From: Phenylobacterium aquaticum
GTDB lineage: Bacteria; Pseudomonadota; Alphaproteobacteria; Caulobacterales; Caulobacteraceae
DNA: 64,000 nt
Assembly (NCBI RefSeq): GCF_022695515.1
Contig: NZ_JALDPT010000013.1
Coordinates: forward strand, 1-64,000
Direction: 5' to 3'
The position numbers were made by a program, and so were the translations under genes. Shown here in pieces: positions 1-7,104 of the stretch (its first letter is position 1; each line of letters starts with the position of its first letter). Under the pieces are notes generated by a model. It saw only the letters and a list, made by a program, of their open reading frames with translations. It searched no databases and had not been told where the DNA came from.

Positions 1-135
1 CGGGGTCGGGCCGAGCTCGGCCACGGCGGGCGGCAGGTCGGCCAGGTGCTTATGGCGCGGGGCGGGGCGGTCGCAGGCGCCGAGCGCCAGGGCGAGCGCC
101 AGGCCGGCGGACGGCCAGAGGGCGCGGGCGCTCAT
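1..135 (-). CDS. Lipoprotein, N-terminal fragment (runs off window)
   Basis: Reading on the minus strand from ATG at 135, 45 codons remain open to the window edge. The peptide begins with a basic-hydrophobic stretch and a lipobox (LALALGAC), so it is predicted to be lipidated at the cysteine and anchored in a membrane facing the periplasm. Its ATG overlaps the stop of the upstream membrane-protein gene in an ATGA arrangement, implying translational coupling. The C-terminal domain is outside the window, so no function can be given. Confidence 0.65.
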   Translation of the reverse strand, partial: MSARALWPSAGLALALALGACDRPAPRHKHLADLPPAVAELGPTP

Positions 136-1517
136 GGCCGGCGCTCCAGGCCGAGCGCCGCGAGCGGCGGGTCCAGGGTCAGGTAGAACAGGCCGGCCAG
201 GGCCGCCAGGTCCAGGAAGTAGAGATAGCGGTAGTCGCAGGCCAGGGAGACCGCCAGGAAGCTCGCCGCGAAGCCCAGAGCCGCGATCATCAGGCCGGCG
301 ATGGCGACGTCCTGGGGCTGGCGGCGGATCAGCAGCACGACCGCCGTGGCCAGGGCCACCAGGGCGTAGGTCAGATGGGAGAAGACCGGGGTGTCATAGA
401 GCCAGCTGGCGTAGTTGGTCAGCGACTGGTCGGTGGGGTCCTGGCCGAGCGGAATGCTCAGCGAGGCGGCGAGCGGCGCGGGCCCCGTCACCCCCACGGC
501 GATCTGACTGCAGCTGTCGATGGCCGGCGTCAGGAACACCCAGCGGAAGGCCGACAGCCGGTGGCGCAGATAGGGGGCGGGGTGATGCAGGATCACGTCG
601 CGCCACTGGGCGGCGATCACCGGGGCCGGGGTGCGCCACAGGGCGTGGCCGACCGTCTTGTCGAGGCCGATATAGTCCACCCGTTCGCCGGAATAGAACC
701 GGGTCGCCCGGTGCAGGATGATCTCTTCCGACGCGGGGCTGATGGCGGCGATCTCCTTCAGCCTCAGCTTGGGATCGTGCGCCGCCGCGCCGATGATGTC
801 GTACTGCTGCAGGATGCGCATGCCGGGATTGGCGGCGTCCATCTTGGCGGCGTTGGCCGGCCGGACCAGCCAGCCGATGACCAGGGCCGCGACGATCACC
901 GCGACCAGTCCGCCGAGCCCCCAGGCCGCGCTGGCCTGGCGGCCCTGGCCGCGCACGGTCCAGGCCAGGACGCCGGCGGCGATGGGCGCGGCGACGATCC
1001 CGTTCTGGCGCACCAGGGCGGCCATGGCCAGCAGCACCACGATCCCCGACAGGCTGAGCCAGGGGCGGGGCCCGGCGGGCGTCCAGTCGCGGACCACCCG
1101 CGCCAGCAGCACGAAGCCGGCCAGCGCCAGATTGGCGAACAAGACGTCCTTCCAGACGATGCCCTGATAGATCAGCAGGGCCGGGGACAGGACCAGCAGG
1201 CCGGCGCAGGCAACGCCCCACCAGGAGGTCCGCGGCCGAAGACCGATCAGGCCGATCAGGGCTCCGAACGCCATCAGGCCGCTCGCGGTCACATAGAGGC
1301 CGGGGCCCGGCGACAGGTGGTCGAAGAAGCCCAGCACGGCGGCGTAGGCGGCCGGACCCCAGGTCTCGCGGACGCCGACGCGGCCCTCGTGCAGCTGGGC
1401 CAGGGAATCATAGGTCATCTGGCCGGGCAGGCTGAGCGCGAGCATGACCAGGAACCCCGCGCCGAGGATGTAGCGTGCGACCGTTTCGGCGCGCAGGGTC
1501 GTCCTGGGTTCGTTCAT
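132..1517 (-). CDS. Polytopic membrane protein, unknown function (glycosyltransferase-like layout)
   Basis: A 461-aa inner-membrane protein with roughly ten hydrophobic segments and a large periplasmic-looking loop near residues 225-340. The first loop after TM1 carries DSLAQLHEGR followed by TWGPAAY, which is reminiscent of the acidic first loop of lipid-linked sugar transferases (GT39/GT83-like and DUF6020-like proteins), but I cannot assign a family with certainty. It is followed by a lipoprotein gene with a 4-base ATGA overlap, so the two are probably one operon. It is divergent from the GNAT gene. Polysaccharide or lipid-sugar work is an inference from nearby GT2 and deacetylase genes. 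Confidence 0.6.
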   Translation of the reverse strand: MNEPRTTLRAETVARYILGAGFLVMLALSLPGQMTYDSLAQLHEGRVGVRETWGPAAYAAVLGFFDHLSPGPGLYVTASGLMAFGALIGLIGLRPRTSWWGVACAGLLVLSPALLIYQGIVWKDVLFANLALAGFVLLARVVRDWTPAGPRPWLSLSGIVVLLAMAALVRQNGIVAAPIAAGVLAWTVRGQGRQASAAWGLGGLVAVIVAALVIGWLVRPANAAKMDAANPGMRILQQYDIIGAAAHDPKLRLKEIAAISPASEEIILHRATRFYSGERVDYIGLDKTVGHALWRTPAPVIAAQWRDVILHHPAPYLRHRLSAFRWVFLTPAIDSCSQIAVGVTGPAPLAASLSIPLGQDPTDQSLTNYASWLYDTPVFSHLTYALVALATAVVLLIRRQPQDVAIAGLMIAALGFAASFLAVSLACDYRYLYFLDLAALAGLFYLTLDPPLAALGLERRP

Positions 1518-1628
1518 TAGGGTCCCGTCCTGGATGACCCTGTACCTAGGCGCAGCCGCCCAGGTTGAGAAGACCCTATGGCGCGCGACCGCTTGGCGAG
1601 GGCCGCCGTTCCGTGCTCAAGATCGGCC

Positions 1629-2477
1629 ATGGTCCAGACCGAAGACATCGCCATCCGACCGGCGGCGACCACGCCCGGAAACCTGACCGCCTATGGGCGC
1701 CTGCTGGGCGAGGTGTTCGGCGAGGTGGAGAAGTTCACCCCTCAGGGCCTGTTCTGGCGCTACCAGGACAATCCCGCCGGGACGGTGGTCGGCGCCGACG
1801 CCTGGGCCGGCGAGACCCTCGCCGCCCACTATGTCACCTGCCCGTCGGCCATGACGCTGGAGGGCGCGCCGGCCCGCGGCCTGCTCAGCCTGAACACCGC
1901 CACCCATCCCGACTTCCAGGGCCGCGGCCTTTTCACCCGGCTGGCCGAGGCGACCTATGCGGCCGGGACCGAGGCCGGATTCGACTTCGTGTTCGGGGTG
2001 GCCAACGCCAATTCGACGCCGGGCTTCGTGCGCAAGCTGGGCTTCCAGCTGGTCGCGCCCCTGGCGGCCGGCCTCCTGCCCGTCCCGCCCCGCAAGTTCA
2101 CCGCCGCCCCGGTGCAGATGGCCGGCGACTGGAGCGCGGGCGCCCTCACCTGGCGGCTGGACAATCCGACCGGGCGCTATCGCACCGCCAAATGGGGCGA
2201 CCTGGCCGCCGTCTGGGCCCGCACCCACCTGCCGGTCACCGACTGCCTGGCCCTCTTGCCGGCCAAGCTCCCCGACCAGGGCCCGCCGCCCCGGCCCAGC
2301 CTGTTCATCGGCCTGGAGCCGCGCCTGACCCTTGAGCGCCAGCTGTTCGTGCCCCTGCCCCGGCAGTTGCGCCCCTCGCCCCTGAACCTGATCTACCGCC
2401 CGCTCAGCGCCCGCGCCCCGGCCAAACTGAACCCGCGCGAGGTGGCGATCAGCTTCCTGGACTTCGACCCCTATTGA
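1629..2477 (+). CDS. GNAT-family N-acetyltransferase-like protein
   Basis: About 282 aa from ATG 1629. The acetyl-CoA binding signature is visible as HPDFQGRGLFTRL (motif A, QGRGLF), followed by a helix and a predicted beta4-beta5 splay around FGVANANSTPGF. The C-terminal 100 residues are family-specific and may bind the acceptor. The frame is open to an ATG at 1578 with a weak GAGAAG ahead of it; I prefer 1629 because the protein then begins directly at the first GNAT strand. The PIG-L deacetylase follows one base after the stop, suggesting an operon in which an amino-sugar group is deacetylated and acylated. The substrate is unknown. Confidence 0.7.
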   Translation: MVQTEDIAIRPAATTPGNLTAYGRLLGEVFGEVEKFTPQGLFWRYQDNPAGTVVGADAWAGETLAAHYVTCPSAMTLEGAPARGLLSLNTATHPDFQGRGLFTRLAEATYAAGTEAGFDFVFGVANANSTPGFVRKLGFQLVAPLAAGLLPVPPRKFTAAPVQMAGDWSAGALTWRLDNPTGRYRTAKWGDLAAVWARTHLPVTDCLALLPAKLPDQGPPPRPSLFIGLEPRLTLERQLFVPLPRQLRPSPLNLIYRPLSARAPAKLNPREVAISFLDFDPY

Positions 2478-2478
2478 G

Positions 2479-3219
2479 ATGACGCAGGTCCATCTGTTCG
2501 CCCATTTCGACGACGAGTACTGCGCCTGGCCCCTGATCGCGGCCCTGGCGCGGGCCGGGCGGGACCAGAGGTTCGTCTATGTCTGCGACTACGCCACCCC
2601 GGCCCTGGCCGCCGCGCGCCTGGCCGAGACCCGCGCCCTCCTGGCGACCCTGGGGATCGCGCCCGAGGCGGTGATCCCGGCTCAATCTGGCGTCCAGGAC
2701 GGCGCCCTGCACACCGATCCCCTCGCCGCCTGGCGCGCGGTCCGCAAGATCGTCGCCGGCCTGCAAGGGGTGTCGGGCCTGACCGTCACCGCCTGGGAGG
2801 GCGGCCACGCCGACCACGACCTCTGCGCCGCCATGGCGGTCAGGCTGCAGGGCCTCCTGCCCGCCGCCCCGGAGATCCGCCAGATCGCGCTCTATCACGG
2901 CCGCGGGACCTGGGGCCCGGCCTTCCGCGCCTGCGATCCCATCCCCGAGAACGGCCCCGTCGCCCGCGTGCCCCTGACCGCCGGCCAGTGGCTCAGATTC
3001 GCCGCGGGCGTCCGCCATTTCCCTTCGCAGTGGAAGAGCTGGGCGGGGCTGTGGCCAGCCATGTTCCTCACCTTCGCCGGCCGCGGATTCGGGGTCCAGA
3101 CCCTCGATCCCGCCCGCGTCCGCGCCCGCCCCCACCTCGGCCGCCTGCTCTATGAGCGCCGCTTCGGCGTGACCTACGAACAGGTCCGCGCCGCCGCCGA
3201 CCTGATCCTGGACGCCTGA
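2479..3219 (+). CDS. PIG-L (LmbE-like) family deacetylase
   Basis: A 246-aa protein with the zinc-site signature of the PIG-L/LmbE family at its N terminus: AHFDDE (family consensus AHPDDE) at about residues 8-13 and a later HADHD (HxxH-type) motif near residue 113. The family removes acetyl groups from N-acetylglucosaminyl conjugates. The proline of the canonical AHPDDE is Phe here. It starts one base after the GNAT stop, so the two are almost certainly co-transcribed. Natural product, lipid or glycan amino-sugar deacetylation are all possible; the substrate cannot be read from sequence. Confidence 0.75.
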   Translation: MTQVHLFAHFDDEYCAWPLIAALARAGRDQRFVYVCDYATPALAAARLAETRALLATLGIAPEAVIPAQSGVQDGALHTDPLAAWRAVRKIVAGLQGVSGLTVTAWEGGHADHDLCAAMAVRLQGLLPAAPEIRQIALYHGRGTWGPAFRACDPIPENGPVARVPLTAGQWLRFAAGVRHFPSQWKSWAGLWPAMFLTFAGRGFGVQTLDPARVRARPHLGRLLYERRFGVTYEQVRAAADLILDA

Positions 3220-3258
3220 TCTAGTCGGCTCGCGACGGGGGCCGAACCGCCGCCCATC

Positions 3259-3401
3259 GAACCACAAAGGGCACAAAGGGCGCAAAGATCACGAAGACAC
3301 CCCGCCCTTCGGCGCGAAGCGCCAATTCAAGAGATCAAGCCACGCCTCTCCAGCCAGGCGCCCTTTGTGTCCTTCGCGCCCTTCGTGACCTTCGTGGTTC
3401 A
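3259..3401. repeat. Inverted repeat built from 9-base CACRAAGGN units
   Basis: Left arm 3259-3300 reads GAACCACAAAGGGCACAAAG and continues with the same period; right arm 3360-3400 is its imperfect reverse complement (ends CTTCGTGGTTC). Each arm contains about four tandem 9-base units of the type CACRAAGGN. The arms could fold into a long hairpin between the convergent PIG-L and flippase genes. This resembles interspersed CACGAAGG-type repeats seen in many proteobacterial genomes; it might act as a bidirectional transcription terminator. Confidence 0.7.
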
Positions 3402-3436
3402 AATAGGGGCGGCTCCGCCGCCAGGGCGACAGGCCC

Positions 3437-3799
3437 CTACGCCCTCTGCGATCCCGTAATGATCGCCAGCCCCGCCAGCATCAGGGCGAACCCCGCCGCC
3501 ATGCTCCAATTCAGCGGCGAGCCGAACACCAGCCAGGCGCCCAAGGGCGCCAGGCCCGAGCCCAGGATCGAGAACGGATAGGCCTTGGACAGCGGCATCC
3601 GGGTCAGGATGTAGAACCAGATCAGGGCCGTGAGCCCATACCAGCCCAGCGCCCCGATCAGCGGCAGGTTGCGCATCAGCCGCCAGGGCAGGGCCCCGCC
3701 CAGCCGGCCGTCCTCGATCGAGGCCCATTTGAACAGCAGCTGACCCGCCGGCAGGGCGAGCGCGAAGGCGCCGCAGAGGACGGCGTCGCGGCGCTCCAT
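3437..3799 (-). CDS. Small multidrug-resistance/EamA-like membrane protein, probable lipid-linked sugar flippase subunit
   Basis: A 120-aa protein with four hydrophobic helices (about 5-24, 46-67, 75-93, 97-115), the size and layout of SMR/EamA half-transporters such as ArnE/ArnF. Its start codon shares one base with the stop of the GT2 gene (TGATG), so the pair is translationally coupled. In such pairs the GT2 enzyme charges undecaprenyl phosphate and the small protein helps flip it to the periplasm; that role here is inferred from the pairing, not shown by a specific motif. Confidence 0.7.
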   Translation of the reverse strand: MERRDAVLCGAFALALPAGQLLFKWASIEDGRLGGALPWRLMRNLPLIGALGWYGLTALIWFYILTRMPLSKAYPFSILGSGLAPLGAWLVFGSPLNWSMAAGFALMLAGLAIITGSQRA

Positions 3800-4854
3800 C
3801 AGTCGGCCTCGAGCCGCTCGAGCGCCCGCAGACTCGGATGGATCGGCCGGGTCGGCGCGTTCATCACGTCGAAGTTCATGGCCTGCAGCATCAGCTGCAC
3901 GCCGACGATCACCGGCAGGGCGGCGGCCATCACCACCCCGGCGGAGGCCGCGTGGCCGGGCACGCGCACCATCAGCCAGTGCAGGGCGTAGCTGAGGCCG
4001 AACAGGATCAGCGCCCCGCCCGACAGCATCTCCAGCGTCGCCACATTGAAGTCGCGCACGAAGTACTGGCCGAGAATCCGCTGGATGAAATTCTGCACAT
4101 GCTTCAGCGCGAAGGGCCCGACAATGGCGCTGATCCGCAGGTTCGAGACCTCCGAGCCATAGCGGGCCGGGATCGGCACGTCGCGCACCACCGCGCGCAG
4201 GGCGCCCAGGTGATAGAGCAGGTCGGTCTCGAAGAAGAACCGCCGCGACACCCGCCGGTCCATCAGCCGGCGCGCCACGCTGGCCTCGATGGCGGTGAAG
4301 CCGTTGGTCGGATCAAAGATGTTCCAGTAGCCGGTCGAGACCTTGGCCGCGAAGCTCAGGGCCGCATTGCCGAAGATCCGCACGCGGGGCATCGACTGCA
4401 GATGGCTGACCGAGGTGAACCGGTTGCCCTTCGTATAGTCGGCCTCGCCCAGCAGGATGGGCGCCACCAGCTGACCCAGATAGGACAGGTCCATCTGGTC
4501 GTCGCCGTCGACCTTGACCAGGATCCGCCCGCCCAGCCGGTCGGCCTCGGCGTAGCCGGCCAGCGTCGCCCCGCCCACGCCCTGGTTCTCAGGCAAGCGC
4601 ACCAGCCGCACGCGGGGATCGGTGATCTCAGCCGCGATAAAATCGCCCGAACCGTCCGGACAGGCGTCGTCCACACAGACCACCCCCTCGACCCAGGCGG
4701 GGATCTTGGCGATGACGCGGGCGATGTGGTCGGTGACCTTGTAGCAGGGGATCACGATCCAGACCCCGGCCTCATCCAGCCGCGGATCCGCCGGCCGGGG
4801 ATCCCCCAGACGACGGGCCGCAGTGCGGCGAAGAGGCGGAGCGGCGGTGGCCAC
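3799..4854 (-). CDS. Glycosyltransferase family 2 with C-terminal membrane anchor (DPM1/ArnC-like)
   Basis: A 351-aa protein. The GT-A domain (about 30-250) starts with VIPCYK, has VCVDDACPDGS for nucleotide binding and KVDGDDQMD at about 114-122 as the metal-binding acidic motif. Two hydrophobic helices near residues 275-325 anchor it to the inner membrane, as in polyprenyl-phosphate sugar transferases. The coupled downstream SMR-like gene supports synthesis and flipping of a lipid-linked sugar, for example for lipid A, LPS or protein modification. The sugar is unknown. The first 30 residues are low complexity, so the exact start is moderately certain. Confidence 0.8.
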   Translation of the reverse strand: MATAAPPLRRTAARRLGDPRPADPRLDEAGVWIVIPCYKVTDHIARVIAKIPAWVEGVVCVDDACPDGSGDFIAAEITDPRVRLVRLPENQGVGGATLAGYAEADRLGGRILVKVDGDDQMDLSYLGQLVAPILLGEADYTKGNRFTSVSHLQSMPRVRIFGNAALSFAAKVSTGYWNIFDPTNGFTAIEASVARRLMDRRVSRRFFFETDLLYHLGALRAVVRDVPIPARYGSEVSNLRISAIVGPFALKHVQNFIQRILGQYFVRDFNVATLEMLSGGALILFGLSYALHWLMVRVPGHAASAGVVMAAALPVIVGVQLMLQAMNFDVMNAPTRPIHPSLRALERLEAD

Positions 4855-5229
4855 GGCGACAAAGATCCCAGGCGCCGGCGGGGGACCCGGCAGAGGCCCC
4901 GGCTACCATGGAGGGTGGAGCGGCGTCCATGGGGGTGGGGGGCTGAGGCGGAGTGGCGGTGGGCTTTGCTGGTGGCTGGGGCGGTGAGGGCTACTTTGCG
5001 CCAGGAGCGGACCTTGGCAGCGCTCCGGGAAGCGGACATTGCCTTCGATGCCTAGCCGCGGGTTTAGCTGGGCCAAATTCGAAAGCCGCCTGTACTTGAT
5101 CGACTAGAACGGCCCGTGGGTGGCGCACATGGGCAACAGACGATAGCGTCATCGACAGTGAATCACCGAACTTCCCCTTCGTAGCCAACAACGGCGCTGG
5201 GGTACCGACGAGAACCAATCCTCGAACGC
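4855..5229. other. Gene-free spacer at left edge of the accessory island
   Basis: No frame here gives a convincing protein. Composition changes from the very GC-rich host pattern to a more balanced one near 5050, which I take as the left boundary of the island that continues to about 11.1 kb. No integrase remnant, tRNA or terminal repeat was recognised. Confidence 0.4.
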
Positions 5230-5802
5230 ATGCCCATCCCCGCGTTTACGATCGATGGCGTTCTGCCACCCTACGTCGGTCCAAACGGCCCCGGGGGAGC
5301 TGCGGAGGACCTTTCACCTTACGCGGTGACCGCTCTGGAGGTCGTGACAACCCTCGGATCGACAGGCGAGCGCAGGGCCATCCTGACCGGATGGCTGAAC
5401 CATCGTGCCGCACTGCGGGCGATCGGGTTCGACCGCGGGTTTCAGTGGCTGGACGGAAGCTTCGTCGAACAGAAGGATCCGCAGGACCTGGATGTGGTGA
5501 CATTTCTTTACCGTCCGCCCGGCATCGTCGATCCGAATCAACTGGCCATGCTGATGCGCGCCAATCTCAACCTCTTCGGACGGGGCCAGGTAAAAGCCGC
5601 CTACAACCTCGATTTCTTCGCGGTGGACCTGAACGGATCGCCGGAAGCCCTCGTCAACGTTACGCGTTATTGGTTGGGATTGTTTTCCCATCGCCGTGTC
5701 GATGAGCTTTGGAAAGGCATGCTCCAAGTTCGGCTGGAAGACGTCGCCGACGACCTGGCCGCCGAAGCAGCGCTGGCGCTCCACCCTGTGCCGGCACCAT
5801 AG
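5230..5802 (+). CDS. DUF6932-type nucleotidyltransferase-fold protein
   Basis: A 190-aa protein with the pol-beta/MNT nucleotidyltransferase signature: DGSFVEQK at 75-82 supplying Gly76-Ser77, then DLD at 86-88 (Asp86 and Asp88 as the metal pair), spacing that fits hG-S-x(8)-D-x-D. I associate this pattern with the DUF6932 group. Such small NTase-fold proteins can AMPylate or nucleotidylate partners, often in toxin-antitoxin or defence modules. The next gene begins 19 bases after its stop on the same strand and probably forms a two-gene unit with it. Its role is inferred; no characterised homologue is known to me. Confidence 0.65.
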   Translation: MPIPAFTIDGVLPPYVGPNGPGGAAEDLSPYAVTALEVVTTLGSTGERRAILTGWLNHRAALRAIGFDRGFQWLDGSFVEQKDPQDLDVVTFLYRPPGIVDPNQLAMLMRANLNLFGRGQVKAAYNLDFFAVDLNGSPEALVNVTRYWLGLFSHRRVDELWKGMLQVRLEDVADDLAAEAALALHPVPAP

Positions 5803-5821
5803 TTCGAACAGGTACAAGCCA

Positions 5822-6775
5822 ATGGCCAGCAATCGCAAACTCGAACGAGACTTCGCCTACGCGGATCGCTCGGCTGTGACCGGTCTTCTCGCTCAGCTCA
5901 CCGACGAAGACGTCATGACGCGCATCGGTCTCGAGGCGCGCCTGGAGGAGCTACAGCAGACGATCGCCAGCCTGGCCGACGAGGTCGAGACGCCGACGGC
6001 GTCCGCCATGCTGTTCTTTGGCGGCCGGCCAGTCCTGGGCTCGCGCGGGATCGAGAGCGAGTTCGCCGGCAGCGCGGTGACCAAATTCCAGGACATCGTC
6101 GCCAAGATGCTGGCGCACGAAACTGGCGGGCTCGGCCAGCGCGGCATCGTCCCGAACAAGAGCGCCGCGACCCTGCACATCACCAACATCGTCCGGGGCT
6201 CGTTCGGCTTTCTCCTCGAAGAGATAGAGGCTCAACCGGGGCTCTTCGACACCCAGCTGAAGACCGCCGTCGATGACGCGACGCGTCTGCTAGACGCTTT
6301 CGGAGAGCCCGACGAGGAGGAGTTCCGCTCCGCCGTCGAGACCATCGATCAGCGCCTGCTCGGCACGGCGCGAGAATTCTTCGAGCTCATGCGCCAGAAC
6401 GGCGCCACCCTCCGCCTGGTGGCTGGCGACCTCGACCGCAGCTTCGGGGCCGAGGCGGTCACGCGCGCCGCCGAGCGCGCAACCTCGACGACGGTGGAGG
6501 ACGCCGAGGAGGTGCTAGAGGGTCAGCTCGCCGGCATGCTGCCGGAGGCGCATCAGTTCGAGTTCCGAACCGCCGACTTCGGAACCATTCGTGGGCGGGT
6601 GGATCGCGCTTTGCGCGCCGATCAACTGGCTCAATTGAACAAGGACCTGGTCAACGTGGATGCCAAGGCGGTTATGCGCGTGCGGCGAATTTTGCACGAT
6701 GCCGTCGTCGTGCGGGAAAGCCATACCTTGGTCAGCCTCGAAAAGACCGACGAGGCACAGGCGAACCCGCTCTAA
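5822..6775 (+). CDS. Island protein of unknown function, partner of the NTase-fold gene
   Basis: 317 aa from ATG 5822. Predicted mainly helical in its N-terminal quarter (about 5-50, charged, possibly coiled coil: EARLEELQQTIASLADEVE), followed by a mixed alpha/beta segment with FFGGRPVLGSRGIESEF near 65-80. I do not recognise a domain, and there is no signal peptide or membrane segment, so it is presumably cytosolic. It lies directly behind the NTase-fold gene, and its stop overlaps the stop of the convergent DUF6527 gene, which argues that this pair and the ubiquitin-like operon travel together. It could be the substrate or effector of the NTase. Confidence 0.6.
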   Translation: MASNRKLERDFAYADRSAVTGLLAQLTDEDVMTRIGLEARLEELQQTIASLADEVETPTASAMLFFGGRPVLGSRGIESEFAGSAVTKFQDIVAKMLAHETGGLGQRGIVPNKSAATLHITNIVRGSFGFLLEEIEAQPGLFDTQLKTAVDDATRLLDAFGEPDEEEFRSAVETIDQRLLGTAREFFELMRQNGATLRLVAGDLDRSFGAEAVTRAAERATSTTVEDAEEVLEGQLAGMLPEAHQFEFRTADFGTIRGRVDRALRADQLAQLNKDLVNVDAKAVMRVRRILHDAVVVRESHTLVSLEKTDEAQANPL

Positions 6776-7104
6776 GCGCACCAGCGTACCCGGCCGCCCT
6801 GGAGCCAAAAATGGGAGCGGCATCCCGTCTGCACCCACACTGATGGTCGAAGGCTCGGAAAGCCCTCGGGGTCGACGCTGACATCCCAGCGCGGCGTGGC
6901 TTCCTGGATCACCAGTAGCTCGATGGGACTGTTGCAGCCGCAGGGGCAGAGCATCCCGACGCACCAGTCCTCGTCGTCATCGCGGGCAAGCACCAGGTCT
7001 CGTTTGGGGAGGCGTCCCGGTAAACTGTCTCCGGTGACGACGCGCAGCCTGCGTCGCGGACCCCACCGCCCCCAGGTCTTTCGCCACCAGGCCCGCGGGT
7101 TCAT
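6772..7104 (-). CDS. DUF6527 zinc-binding protein of the ubiquitin-like conjugation operon
   Basis: A 110-aa protein with clustered metal ligands: CPCGC at 53-57 and TGCRSHFW at 93-100 (Cys95, His98), plus Cys48 and Cys109. This matches what I know of the DUF6527 family, which recurs beside bacterial E1/E2/JAB genes. Its start overlaps the JAB-E1 stop (ATGA), making it the last gene of the operon. A structural or adaptor role, perhaps E3-like or substrate recognition, is only inference; a basic N terminus (WWRKTWGRWGPRRRLR) could contact nucleic acid. Its stop overlaps the stop of the convergent 317-aa gene by three bases. Confidence 0.8.
   Translation of the reverse strand: MNPRAWWRKTWGRWGPRRRLRVVTGDSLPGRLPKRDLVLARDDDEDWCVGMLCPCGCNSPIELLVIQEATPRWDVSVDPEGFPSLRPSVWVQTGCRSHFWLQGGRVRWCA

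Noticed and set aside
5212..5227. Possible second LexA box (GAAC...GAAC) before the NTase-fold gene
   Set aside because: The spacer is eight bases, not seven, and it lacks the T/A-rich centre of the box at 42245.
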